From: Lachnospiraceae bacterium
GTDB lineage: Bacteria; Bacillota; Clostridia; Lachnospirales; Lachnospiraceae
Length of the DNA stretch: 64,000 nucleotides
Assembly (NCBI GenBank): GCA_017624835.1
Contig: JAGAMG010000026.1
Location: 101,857 to 165,856 of the forward strand
Reading direction: 5' to 3'
Positions within the stretch are counted from its first letter, which is position 1; each line of letters starts with the position of its first letter. The notes under the pieces were generated by a model that saw only the letters and a list, made by a program, of their open reading frames with translations, searched no databases and was not told the DNA's origin. The position numbers and the translations under genes are program-made. Positions 34,545 through 43,897 of this stretch are shown here, piece by piece.

Positions 34545-34666
34545 GAATAAATATCAACTTTACGATTTTATTATATTATGTAATAATAAAACCACATAGA
34601 CATTTCTTGATGAAAAATAACAGATTCTTGCCGTCATTAAAAAGAGAACAAAGTGAGGTGGATTTT

Positions 34667-35578
34667 ATGCATAATTCTCCTACATTTAATCCTGCAATTT
34701 CTACAGATTATTATGAAAATGCGTCCTATAATTGGACGGAGGATTCCAGGCGATATATGAATACTGTTAGTGCCCATACCCGTGCAAATTATCTGTATAT
34801 GCAGGAATGTGGACATTTTAAGACAAATTATCCATATTATACGGAAAGAGCTTCTTTGCCGTCCTATTTGCTCCTATATACCATTTGCGGAAAGGGAGTT
34901 TTAACCTACCATAATCAAAAATATTTCTTGGAGGAGGGCTGTTGTTGTTTTATTGATTGCATGAATCCTCATCGTTATGAAATAGCAAAGGAGAGTGGAA
35001 AAGAGGGGCAACAGTGGGAGTTTCTGTGGGTCCATTTTCACGGAATGAGTGCAGAAGGGTACTATGAGGAATTTGCGGGCAATAATTTGCCCGTAATACA
35101 GATTCAGGATACATTTTTGATAGAAAGTAACTTAAGAAGGATTATAGCAATTCATCAAAAGAAAGCTGTATACGGGGAGGTATTAACCGCTAATGTGATT
35201 CATACCATATTGACGGAACTGCTGATTCAGAGAATGACAGATTTTAATGAGCATTTTCATATACCGGATGACATCAGCCAAGCCATTTCCTTTATTCAGA
35301 CCCATTATACAGAGGAGATTTCGCTGGAGGATATTGCCGGACAGGTAAATTTAAGTAAATTCCATCTTGCCAGAGAGCTTTCCAAATATATGGGAATCAG
35401 CATGAATCAATATGTAATTAATTGCCGAATCAGTCGGGCGAAGGAGCTGCTTCGTGAAAGTAATCTGCCTGTCAGTGAAATTGCTTTTTTGGTGGGAATT
35501 CCTCATGTCAGTCATTTCATTCAGCTTTTTAAGGAGAGAGAGGGTGTAACACCTTTAAAATACAGAAAACTATGGTAA
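34667..35578 (+). CDS. AraC-family transcriptional regulator
   Basis: 303 residues from the ATG at 34667, which has GAGGTGG 6 bases upstream. An earlier in-frame ATG at 34610 lacks a ribosome site. The N-terminal cupin-like sensor includes YLLLYTICGKGVLTYHNQKYFLEEG and the HRYEI strand. The last ~100 residues are two helix-turn-helix motifs (EISLEDIAGQVNLSKFHLARELSKYMG and PVSEIAFLVGIPHVSHFIQLFKEREG). It probably binds the sugar and activates the isomerase and possibly the importer genes. Confidence 0.92.
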   Translation: MHNSPTFNPAISTDYYENASYNWTEDSRRYMNTVSAHTRANYLYMQECGHFKTNYPYYTERASLPSYLLLYTICGKGVLTYHNQKYFLEEGCCCFIDCMNPHRYEIAKESGKEGQQWEFLWVHFHGMSAEGYYEEFAGNNLPVIQIQDTFLIESNLRRIIAIHQKKAVYGEVLTANVIHTILTELLIQRMTDFNEHFHIPDDISQAISFIQTHYTEEISLEDIAGQVNLSKFHLARELSKYMGISMNQYVINCRISRAKELLRESNLPVSEIAFLVGIPHVSHFIQLFKEREGVTPLKYRKLW

Positions 35579-35608
35579 ATAGAAGAATGCTGAGTTGAAC
35601 GGATTTAG

Positions 35609-35648
35609 AAAAAGAGGCATAGGAACGAGTTGTTCCTATGCCTCAAAA
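35609..35648. terminator. Bidirectional terminator between the AraC and binding-protein genes
   Basis: A perfect 13-bp stem GAGGCATAGGAAC/GTTCCTATGCCTC (35614-35626 with 35632-35644). The minus strand is followed by CTTTTTCT. The plus strand is followed by AAAATTTTC, which is weaker. Confidence 0.85.
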
Positions 35649-35679
35649 TTTTCATGCAATCTTTTGAGAATGCTACAAA

Positions 35680-36720
35680 TTAATATACGTCTTTCCAATC
35701 GTTGATGTTAGAAGGCTCGAATTTGAAAGGAGCACCAAGGATAACTTCAGTACCGCCATCATCTGCGCCAACAACAGTGTAAGGGCTGTTAATCATTTCG
35801 CCTGCTTCGAAGGTATCACCAGCTTTACCGGTAATCTTGCCATCAACTAATGCGATAGAGGTGTAAGCGCCCAGACGACCTACGTCGATAGGATTCCAAA
35901 GGAACATGTAAGGGCAGGAGTGAGCTGCGTCATCACCAATGTAAGCTGCCATCTCGGAAGGTAAGCCGAGACCGGTTAACTTAACAGCAGAACCCTGATC
36001 CTGAAGAACCTTTGCAGCTGCTGCAATACCAACGGTTGTAGGAGCACAGATAACCTTCAAATCAGGATACTTGGAAAGTAAAGCCTGGGTCTGGTCGGTA
36101 GACTTCTGAGGCTCGTCATCACCGTAAGCAACTTCAACAAGGTTTAAGTTAGCATACTTGGAGTCGGATTCCATAATGGACTTCATAGACTCAATCCATG
36201 CATTCTGGTTAGATGCCTGAGAGGTTGCGGAAAGGATTGCCCAATCACCTGAACCGCCGGAAATGTCATATACAGCATCCATTAATGCCTGACCGATTTC
36301 CTGAACACCAGCCTGGTTAACGAAGGTCATACGGCTTGCTGCATTTGTCTTAGAGTCAAGACAGGAAACCTTAATACCGGCATCCATAGCTTCTTCCAAA
36401 GCTGCCTGTAAAGCGTTTTCGTCATTAGCTGCGATACAGATACTGTCAACGCCCTGAGAAATTAAGGACTGGATGATGGATACCTGTGCATCAGCAGTTG
36501 CTGCTTCGGGATGTTTGATAATACATTCAGCACCGATGGATTCGATTACTTCCTTGAAACCTTCAGCTTCCTTTTCGTTGTAAGGATTACCAGCAGATTT
36601 GGTAATGATAGCGTAGGTTTTTTTGCCGGAATTTCCGGAAGCGGATTCACTTCCACATCCTGCAAGCATGGTTGCTGCCATAGCAACACAGAGAAGAGTA
36701 GCTAAAATTTTTTTCTTCAT
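35680..36720 (-). CDS. Sugar ABC transporter substrate-binding lipoprotein (rhamnose type)
   Basis: 346 residues from the ATG at 36720 (GGGAGG 7 bases upstream). The signal peptide ends in the lipobox LAGC, followed by a Gly/Ser linker. The periplasmic-binding-protein fold begins TYAIITKSAGNPYNEKEAEGF. Late segments GLGLPSEMAAYIGDDAA and LWNPIDVGRLGAYTSIALV resemble RhaS of rhamnose importers and LsrB-type proteins. It is the last gene of the importer operon. Substrate is inferred only from similarity. Confidence 0.88.
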   Translation of the reverse strand: MKKKILATLLCVAMAATMLAGCGSESASGNSGKKTYAIITKSAGNPYNEKEAEGFKEVIESIGAECIIKHPEAATADAQVSIIQSLISQGVDSICIAANDENALQAALEEAMDAGIKVSCLDSKTNAASRMTFVNQAGVQEIGQALMDAVYDISGGSGDWAILSATSQASNQNAWIESMKSIMESDSKYANLNLVEVAYGDDEPQKSTDQTQALLSKYPDLKVICAPTTVGIAAAAKVLQDQGSAVKLTGLGLPSEMAAYIGDDAAHSCPYMFLWNPIDVGRLGAYTSIALVDGKITGKAGDTFEAGEMINSPYTVVGADDGGTEVILGAPFKFEPSNINDWKDVY

Positions 36721-36795
36721 GATTTTTCCTCCCAAAATCAGTATAGTTTTATATCAAGTGGATTTTCCACCAGATAACGTGAATTGTTTGTGGCA

Positions 36796-37797
36796 TTAAG
36801 CCTTCTTTTTACGGATGTTTAATTTGCCGGAAATGTTAGGAATCAATACTGCACATACTAACAGGGTTCCGAGAATAATCAGGATAACCTGAGGATTCAT
36901 ATTAATCTGTCCAAGACCGATTCGTAAGCATACGATAATGAATGCTGAAATAATACCGCCCAACAGCTTACCCTTACCGCCGATGGTAGCAATACCTCCA
37001 AATACGGCCATTGCAATGGCATCCATTTCAAAACCGCTACCGGTGGTAGTGTTTGCCCCGTACAGAGCAGAGGTTAAGAATAATGCTGCCAGACCGGCCA
37101 TGGTACCGGTAATGGTAAATACAATGAAACGAATCTTTTGTACCTTGATTCCTGCATAATAGGCAGCCTTGGAGTTGCTTCCGATTGCATACAGGCTTCT
37201 TCCGAAGGTGGTTTTGGTAGAAATCAGGGTAAAAATAACTGCTGCAATAATTACAATAAAGAATACATAAGGGAAAGGTCCGATTTTTCCGGCAATTGCA
37301 CGGAAACCATCGGTATTGCTTAAAGAAACAGAGCCACCGCTTCCCAATACAATTTCTGCAATACCACGGAATACAATCTGGGTTCCCAAAGTTACTATCA
37401 TGGCAGGCAATTCAGTAAATTTGGTTAAAATCAAACCATTTATCATACCGCAGACCATACCTGTCAAAAGAGTTACCAGAATTACCACAGGGAATGGCAA
37501 ACCGGCATTGCAGGTAATACATGCCATAGTAGCAGAGAGACATACTGTTGAGCCTACCGAAATGTCGATATCGCCCAGGATTAAAATGTATGCCATGGGG
37601 AATAACAAAAATATTTCACACAAATACTTGGGCATTTCACGCAAAACATTGATAATGGTGTAGTTTGGAGAAATGCATCTGCAAAAAATGTTAATTACAA
37701 AGAATAACAGGAGAAGCATGCCTTCCCAGCTGAAAATTCTGTTTTTCCATGTAGTGTTGACTGTTGCGTCAATTGTTCTTCCGGATTTTCCAGCCAT
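36796..37797 (-). CDS. Sugar ABC transporter permease 1
   Basis: 333 residues with about ten hydrophobic segments of the RbsC/AraH type. AYILILGDIDISVGSTVCLSATMAC is the conserved segment after the first helices. It also has NGLILTKFTELPAMIVTLGTQIVFRGIAEIVLG, and the coupling-loop region FGRSLYAIGSNSKAAYYAGI. It starts 3 bases after the other permease gene, so the two are translationally linked and probably form a heterodimer. Confidence 0.9.
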   Translation of the reverse strand: MAGKSGRTIDATVNTTWKNRIFSWEGMLLLLFFVINIFCRCISPNYTIINVLREMPKYLCEIFLLFPMAYILILGDIDISVGSTVCLSATMACITCNAGLPFPVVILVTLLTGMVCGMINGLILTKFTELPAMIVTLGTQIVFRGIAEIVLGSGGSVSLSNTDGFRAIAGKIGPFPYVFFIVIIAAVIFTLISTKTTFGRSLYAIGSNSKAAYYAGIKVQKIRFIVFTITGTMAGLAALFLTSALYGANTTTGSGFEMDAIAMAVFGGIATIGGKGKLLGGIISAFIIVCLRIGLGQINMNPQVILIILGTLLVCAVLIPNISGKLNIRKKKA

Positions 37798-37799
37798 GA

Positions 37800-38798
37800 T
37801 TACATCTCCCTTCTTTCCAGATTACGCTTATCAAACATTCTCTTGGTGATTACATTCAGCATAATTACCACCAGAATGATTAAGCCTTTCACAGTGTTCT
37901 GGGCGATTGCATCAATTCCTACCAGAGGCAGAGCCTTAGAGATAATTGCCAGAATCAGTGCACCCAGAAGAGCGCCGCCTACAGAACCGCGTCCACCGGA
38001 CATGCTGACACCACCGATAACGCAGGCTGCGATAACATCCATTTCCTTATTCTGCTGCATGTTGGGCTGAGCAGAAGCGTAAACTGAGGTTGCCAGTGCG
38101 CCACATAGACCACACAAGAAGCCCATAATGGTGTAAACGGCTAATTTTACTCTGTCTACGTTAATACCGGAAATTTCAGCAGCTTCCGTATTGCTTCCTA
38201 CTGCATAAATGTTACGACCAAACTTGGTCCATTTCAGCATAATAAAGAAAACAATATAGCAGATAATTACGATTACAAGTACATTATTAATTATGCCGAA
38301 GCCTAAATAGGACTCCAAAGCAAAATTATTAAAATCACCTAAAGCATCAGCACCTGCCCATTGACTATTGGCTACCAGATAGGCAAAACCACGATATATG
38401 TACATGGCACCCATGGTTGCAATAATGGGGGTAACCTTACCCTTGGATACTACTAAACCTACAACAAATCCACATACCGTACCGATTACACTTGCTATAA
38501 TAAAGGCTAAAAGAGTACTGTGAACGATGTCGTATTTAATCAACATACCCATTGTCATTCCGGACAGAGCCAGGGATGAGGTAATGGAAATGTCAATTCC
38601 GCCAATCAGCAACACACACAGCATACCTAAGGACATAATCATAATAACGGAGTTATTTTTCAGAATCTCCAGTATATTTTTCATGCTTAGGAAACCGGGG
38701 CTTTTCATTTCTACCAGGAAGCAGAGTATAACTAATACAATGACAAGACTTGCTTCGTGGGAGCTTGTAAGCTTTTTCCACAAGGACTTCTTTTCCAT
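37800..38798 (-). CDS. Sugar ABC transporter permease 2
   Basis: 332 residues, related to the neighbouring permease. MLCVLLIGGIDISITSSLALSGMT, GKVTPIIATMGAMYIYRGFAYLV and FGRNIYAVGSNTEAAEISGINVDRVK are the landmarks. Its ATG overlaps the ATPase stop by one base (TAATG). Paired distinct permeases are the norm for rhamnose and autoinducer-2 type importers, unlike the ribose importer, which uses a homodimer. Confidence 0.9.
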   Translation of the reverse strand: MEKKSLWKKLTSSHEASLVIVLVILCFLVEMKSPGFLSMKNILEILKNNSVIMIMSLGMLCVLLIGGIDISITSSLALSGMTMGMLIKYDIVHSTLLAFIIASVIGTVCGFVVGLVVSKGKVTPIIATMGAMYIYRGFAYLVANSQWAGADALGDFNNFALESYLGFGIINNVLVIVIICYIVFFIMLKWTKFGRNIYAVGSNTEAAEISGINVDRVKLAVYTIMGFLCGLCGALATSVYASAQPNMQQNKEMDVIAACVIGGVSMSGGRGSVGGALLGALILAIISKALPLVGIDAIAQNTVKGLIILVVIMLNVITKRMFDKRNLERREM

Positions 38799-40309
38799 TA
38801 CTTTACTTCCTCCTTTGCTTTACTTTTTTCCATTGCAAATTCAAGAATGGTTTCCTGAGTTGCTTCTTCTCTGGAAAGTTCGCCGGTAACCTTGCCGTTA
38901 CACATAATGTAAATTCTGTCACACATACCCAGAATTTCCGGCATTTCAGAGGAAATCATAATGATGGCATAGCCCTGTTTTGCCAGCTCGCCCATAATCT
39001 GATAAATTTCAGCCTTTGCACCTACGTCCACACCCTTAGTAGGCTCATCCATGATAATAACCTTCATGTAATCCTGAGCTAAAGCCTTAGCAACAACTAC
39101 CTTTTGCTGATTACCACCGGAAAGAGAGCTTGCCGGGTCAAAAATGGTAACTGCTTTGGTATCTACTTCTTCCAGGAATTTCTTTGCAACTTCCCGCTCC
39201 TTTGCTTCATTACAGATTCCGCGGTTGCCTAATTCACTGATAATGGGAAGGGTAACATTGCGTCCCAAGCCCCAGCTTAATATCAAGCCGGCTTTTTGTC
39301 TGTCCTCAGGAAGAAGGATAATACCCTGCTTCATAGCCTGAGTGGGATTCTTGATGTGAAGGGCTTTCCCTTCCAGATAAACACAGCCGCTGTCCGGTTT
39401 GGTAATACCGCAGACACTTTCTACCACTTCCGTTCTTCCGGCACCAACCAGACCGGTAAGACCAACGATTTCTCCTGCACGTACATTTAAGGAAACGTTT
39501 TTGAAAAAGCCTGTTCGGGAAAGATTTTCTATCCTTAACACTTCCTCGCCGAGCTTTACCTCCGGCTTGGGGAACAAGTCGTTGATTTCACGACCTACCA
39601 TATGCTTAATCAGTTCAGCGTTGGATATCTCATCCACCTCATAGGTACCGATATACTGTGAATCCCGGAATACGGTAACTCTGCTTGCCAGACGATACAT
39701 ATCTTCAAAACGGTGGGAAATGAAAATAATGGATACACCGTCTTCTTTTAGCTTATCAACTATTTTATATAATTTTTGAGATTCATTGGCAGTCAGTGCG
39801 GCGGTAGGCTCATCCAGAATAATGATTTTTGCATTGGTGGATAATGCCTTGGCGATTTCTACCATTTGTTGCTGAGCCACACTTAATGTGCCCATTTCCG
39901 CAGTAGGAGCAAAGTCCGCATCCAACTGTGCCAAAAGGTTGGCAGCTTCCTGATGCATTGTTTTCCACTGAAGCATGCCATGCTTTTTGATTTCATGGTT
40001 CATGAAAATATTTTCTGTAACAGAAAGGTCGGGGTAAGAGGTGGGATGCTGATAAACAGCAGCAATTCCTGCTGCCTGGGCATCTCTGGGACCTTTAAAA
40101 TCAACCTTTTGACCATTCAAATACATTTCGCCTTCTTCTGCTTTATGTACACCGGTGATTACTTTAATAAAAGTGGATTTACCGGCTCCGTTTTCACCCA
40201 TCAGTGCATGAACCTCACCGGGCTTCAGTTGAAACTGTACCTGATTCAGTGCTTTCACACCGGGGAATATTTTTGTAATACCTTTTAATTCCAATATGTA
40301 TTCAGACAC
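38798..40309 (-). CDS. Sugar ABC transporter ATP-binding protein (two ABC domains)
   Basis: 503 residues with tandem ABC domains of the RbsA/MglA/RhaT class. The first has Walker A GENGAGKST, signature LSVAQQQMVEIAKAL and Walker B IIILDEPTAAL. The second has a degenerate Walker A (GLVGAGRTE), signature SGGNQQKVVVAKAL and Walker B IIMDEPTKGVD. The degenerate second Walker A is normal in this family. It is the first gene of the importer operon, whose promoter region faces the two-component genes. Confidence 0.94.
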   Translation of the reverse strand: MSEYILELKGITKIFPGVKALNQVQFQLKPGEVHALMGENGAGKSTFIKVITGVHKAEEGEMYLNGQKVDFKGPRDAQAAGIAAVYQHPTSYPDLSVTENIFMNHEIKKHGMLQWKTMHQEAANLLAQLDADFAPTAEMGTLSVAQQQMVEIAKALSTNAKIIILDEPTAALTANESQKLYKIVDKLKEDGVSIIFISHRFEDMYRLASRVTVFRDSQYIGTYEVDEISNAELIKHMVGREINDLFPKPEVKLGEEVLRIENLSRTGFFKNVSLNVRAGEIVGLTGLVGAGRTEVVESVCGITKPDSGCVYLEGKALHIKNPTQAMKQGIILLPEDRQKAGLILSWGLGRNVTLPIISELGNRGICNEAKEREVAKKFLEEVDTKAVTIFDPASSLSGGNQQKVVVAKALAQDYMKVIIMDEPTKGVDVGAKAEIYQIMGELAKQGYAIIMISSEMPEILGMCDRIYIMCNGKVTGELSREEATQETILEFAMEKSKAKEEVK

Positions 40310-40426
40310 CTTGATTCCTCCCTTGCTTAATAATTAGATGGTAACATTGTGAAAGAAAAAACATAAGAGTAAAAAATTTTGATGTTGGGTAAAAAATTTC
40401 GTTTCCCAAAAGAAATTTCTATTTGC

Positions 40427-40455
40427 TTGCATTTTGAAGGCTTTCACGATACTAT
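40427..40455 (+). promoter_or_regulatory. Probable promoter of the two-component genes
   Basis: TTGCAT (40427-40432), 17 bases, TACTAT (40450-40455), 34 bases before the start. The upstream divergent region 40310-40426 is AT-rich with two AAATTTC direct copies. Confidence 0.5.
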
Positions 40456-40488
40456 TTTTGTAACAGTCCTATGGCGGGAGGGTCAAAG

Positions 40489-42054
40489 ATGAAATTATTG
40501 ATTGTGGATGATGAGCAGCTTACAAGGGAGGGAATTGTCTCCTCTGTAGATTGGGAGACAGTTGGAATTACAGAGGTTTTGGAGGCTGATGATGGGGTCA
40601 ATGGTCTGGAGATGGCAAAGCGTCACCAGCCGGATATTGTGCTTTGTGATGTGCGTATGCCCAGAATGGATGGCATTGCCATGCTGGAACGGATAGAGGC
40701 ACTTTTCCCCGATACAGTAGCTATCTTTATGAGTGGTTATTCGGATAAGGAATATTTAAAGGCAGCCATTCAGTTAAAAGCAATTAATTATATAGAGAAG
40801 CCTTTTAGTCCGAAGGAAATTGAGGAGGCTGTGCAGCAGGCGGTGGAGCAGTGTCAATCCAAATTACGGCAGAAAAATGCAGAGGAGATTCATACCAATC
40901 TTGCGGCAACCCAGCTGGCTTTTCAGTTAACAGTACCCTACTATACCTGCCAAAGCATCATAGATGAGCTTTGCTCCCAATTTCATAGGCATTACGGAAC
41001 GGATAAATTTAAGAGTGTTACCACAGTAATTGTGAAGCTGGAGGAGCTCCCGGACGCTGCAACGGATTTAACTTATATCCATAAGCAAATTCATGATTTT
41101 TTGCAGCCCATGCATTTACATATTATTTATAGTGAAAAACGTAGCTTCCATATCGTATATCATATTTATGGAAGTCTACCTCCTGCCAAAAGTACCCTTT
41201 CCAGAATTGCCGGACGGCTGGGAGAACTGTTTGGGGAATTGGGAAGATATTATATTGCAGTGGGAGATACGGTGGAGGGAATTGAAAAAGCATACCATTC
41301 CTATGAATCCGCAGTTATTTTGCTGCAAAGCAGTTATTTTTTTGAACCCGGCTATATATTGCAGCCGGAGAATGAGAAAAATAAGAAAGTGACAGCTGTG
41401 TCGGAACTTTCTGAGTTATCCCAACAGTATATAGCATCGGTTTCAAATAAGGAAGAGGGTAAAGCAGGGGAAATTTTGGAGCAATTATTTGTAAATTGCA
41501 GTCATGCCTGCGGCTTAATGCCTAATCAGGTAAAGTCCCTTTATTATGAAATGCTTTCCCACCTTTATAAGGAAAGAAAAAATAATCAGCTTTTGCCGGA
41601 TTTTTCCATAGAAAATCATGAAAACATCATGGATATTATGGAGGGGTGTTTTTCCTATTTTATGCTGCATGAATTATTGAAGGAAAAGACGGAGAATCTG
41701 TTTGCGGATATTTCCCAGACAAAGCCGGAGAATGCTACCATATATATGATAAGGGATTTTATCAGCAGCCATTACAGCGATTCCTCCCTTTCGGTGAAGG
41801 ATATCAGTGAGTATGTGAATTTATCAACCTCTTATTTATGTACCTTCTTTAAAAATGGGGCAGGGGTTACCTTGAATCAATATATTACGGAGTATCGTCT
41901 GGAAAAAGCCAAGCAGTTACTTGCTGACCCCAGGTATCGTATTACGGATATTTCTTCTGCAGTTGGTTATAGTGACGGCAATTATTTCAGTAAAAGCTTT
42001 CGTAAGTATACGGGCTTGTCACCCTCGGAGTTTAGGGAGAAAGCCCTGAAGTAG
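40489..42054 (+). CDS. YesN-type response regulator with AraC DNA-binding domain
   Basis: 521 residues from the ATG at 40489 (GGGAGGG 6 bases upstream; the ATG at 40471 precedes that site). The receiver domain (1-120) begins MKLLIVDDEQLTREGI and has the phospho-acceptor Asp in IVLCDVRMPRMDG and the Lys in YIEKPF. A long middle region precedes two C-terminal AraC helix-turn-helix motifs (SLSVKDISEYVNLSTSYLCTFFK and RITDISSAVGYSDGNYFSKSFRKYTG). With the following kinase it probably controls the divergent sugar importer. Confidence 0.93.
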   Translation: MKLLIVDDEQLTREGIVSSVDWETVGITEVLEADDGVNGLEMAKRHQPDIVLCDVRMPRMDGIAMLERIEALFPDTVAIFMSGYSDKEYLKAAIQLKAINYIEKPFSPKEIEEAVQQAVEQCQSKLRQKNAEEIHTNLAATQLAFQLTVPYYTCQSIIDELCSQFHRHYGTDKFKSVTTVIVKLEELPDAATDLTYIHKQIHDFLQPMHLHIIYSEKRSFHIVYHIYGSLPPAKSTLSRIAGRLGELFGELGRYYIAVGDTVEGIEKAYHSYESAVILLQSSYFFEPGYILQPENEKNKKVTAVSELSELSQQYIASVSNKEEGKAGEILEQLFVNCSHACGLMPNQVKSLYYEMLSHLYKERKNNQLLPDFSIENHENIMDIMEGCFSYFMLHELLKEKTENLFADISQTKPENATIYMIRDFISSHYSDSSLSVKDISEYVNLSTSYLCTFFKNGAGVTLNQYITEYRLEKAKQLLADPRYRITDISSAVGYSDGNYFSKSFRKYTGLSPSEFREKALK

Positions 42055-42065
42055 GAGTTGGAAGA

Positions 42066-43820
42066 ATGGGGTTTCTGAAAAAACTAAAGCAGGAATATGA
42101 TAATTTTAAAATACAGACTAAATTTGCAATCTGCATTTTGATTGCCATCTTAACCCCCTTTATGGTTTTGGGAATGATGTTTGCCGGAAGAATTTATGAT
42201 ATGGTGGCATCGGATACCATCCGTAACGAGCAGGAAGCATCCTTGCGTATTGTGCCCACTGTGGAAGCGGTAATGAAACAGGTTTATGACAGTTATGGAA
42301 TCCTGGCAGAGCTGTTGGGAAATGACGGGGTAAGCGAAGTTCCTGAGGCTGTGGCGCAGATGCTGGATAGGGGAATGGTAGAGGCGGTTAAAATATATGT
42401 AGATATGCCGGTAGATAGTCTCCTTTTTTCCCATGAAGTATCCCAAGGGATTTTTGCGCCCTTGTCGCTGGCAAAGGGAACCTATTGGTATGGTATTTTA
42501 CAGGGAAGCAGAGAGAAATATTTATATTGTCCGCCTTTCTATTTGGGAAATCGGGAAATGAATCTGTATGGGGATTGTGCTTATATCGTGTCCAGAGAGT
42601 TGGTATATCAGGAGCAGGTATACCCCTGTTATGTGGCGGTTTATTATGATTCCGCCACCTTGGAAGAAATTATGCAAAAGGGGGCGTCCTTTCCCGGTGG
42701 TGTATCCTATATTATTAATGAAAGAGATGCGGTAATTGCGTCCACGGATGATTACCTGACAGGTATGTACTATATTAATTATGAAGATATCAGCAGCTAC
42801 TTGATGTCTTCCAATAACTTTATAGAGCGGAATATTTTGGGAGAAAAGCTGTATGTAAGTTTTAATGCCATTGCTCAGACGGGATGGTTTATGGTTACTG
42901 TTACCCCCAGCGGACCGTTGCTGCAGCATACTGCAAGGGTGCTGTTAGGATTTGTGTTAATCTGTATCTGCTGTATTGTAATAGCTTTTTTACTTGCCAT
43001 GTGGCAGGCACGTTCTATAACTACCCGTATATCCTTGTTGGTACAGCAGATGGCAGAAGGAAGAAAGGGTACCCCTGTGTCCATGCCCTCTCCCACAGTG
43101 CGTGATGAGGTGGGAGAGCTGATAGAAACCTACAATTACATGACGGGGAGAATTAATGAGCTTTTGGAAAAGCAGAAGGAGACTGCCGAAGAACTTCGCA
43201 TTGCGGAGTTTAATTCCCTGCAAGCCCAGATAAATCCGCACTTTCTATATAACACCATGGATATGATTCATTGGATGGCATTAAAGGGTCAGACGGAAGA
43301 AATCAGCAGTGCGGTGCAACGGCTTGCCAGATTTTATAAGCTGACCCTAAGTCATAAATCCAATTTCATGTCCATTGAAGAAGAATTGGAGCATGTGTCC
43401 ACTTATGTGGATTTACAGAATATGCGTTTTAAAAATGCCATTGATTTTGTAATAGACATTCCCGATGAACTACTAAATTCCAATATTCCCAAGCTGACGT
43501 TGCAGCCTATTGTGGAAAATGCAATCCTTCATGGTATTTTGGAAAAGGATATGAAGAGCGGAGTCATTGTGATTACAGGCTGGCGGGAGGATGATGATAT
43601 GATTCTGCTGGTGTCCGACGATGGTGTGGGAATTCCAAAGGAGAAGCTTCCCGGGATTCTTTCGGGACAGCGAACAGGAAGTACCGGGGGAACGAATATT
43701 GCAGTTTACAACATTCATAAACGATTAAAGCTGTTATATGGAGAAAGCTATGGTCTGCAGTATACAAGCACACTGGGACAGGGAACGGACGTAAGGATAA
43801 AAATTCCGGTTTCCATGTGA
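42066..43820 (+). CDS. YesM-type sensor histidine kinase
   Basis: 584 residues, starting 11 bases after the regulator stop. Two membrane helices (about 19-38 and 292-312) flank a ~250-residue extracytoplasmic sensor. A HAMP domain follows, then the His_kinase box with the phosphorylated His in QINPHFLYNTMD. The ATPase has QPIVENAILHG (N box) and SDDGVGIPKEKL (G box). In YesM kinases the outer domain senses oligosaccharides directly or through a binding protein. The neighbouring binding lipoprotein is a candidate partner. Confidence 0.93.
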   Translation: MGFLKKLKQEYDNFKIQTKFAICILIAILTPFMVLGMMFAGRIYDMVASDTIRNEQEASLRIVPTVEAVMKQVYDSYGILAELLGNDGVSEVPEAVAQMLDRGMVEAVKIYVDMPVDSLLFSHEVSQGIFAPLSLAKGTYWYGILQGSREKYLYCPPFYLGNREMNLYGDCAYIVSRELVYQEQVYPCYVAVYYDSATLEEIMQKGASFPGGVSYIINERDAVIASTDDYLTGMYYINYEDISSYLMSSNNFIERNILGEKLYVSFNAIAQTGWFMVTVTPSGPLLQHTARVLLGFVLICICCIVIAFLLAMWQARSITTRISLLVQQMAEGRKGTPVSMPSPTVRDEVGELIETYNYMTGRINELLEKQKETAEELRIAEFNSLQAQINPHFLYNTMDMIHWMALKGQTEEISSAVQRLARFYKLTLSHKSNFMSIEEELEHVSTYVDLQNMRFKNAIDFVIDIPDELLNSNIPKLTLQPIVENAILHGILEKDMKSGVIVITGWREDDDMILLVSDDGVGIPKEKLPGILSGQRTGSTGGTNIAVYNIHKRLKLLYGESYGLQYTSTLGQGTDVRIKIPVSM

Positions 43821-43897
43821 TTTGCTTGCAAGGCATATGGAAATTGAGATATACTTATACATGTACGTTATAAAACAGTTACGAAGGAGTACCCACA

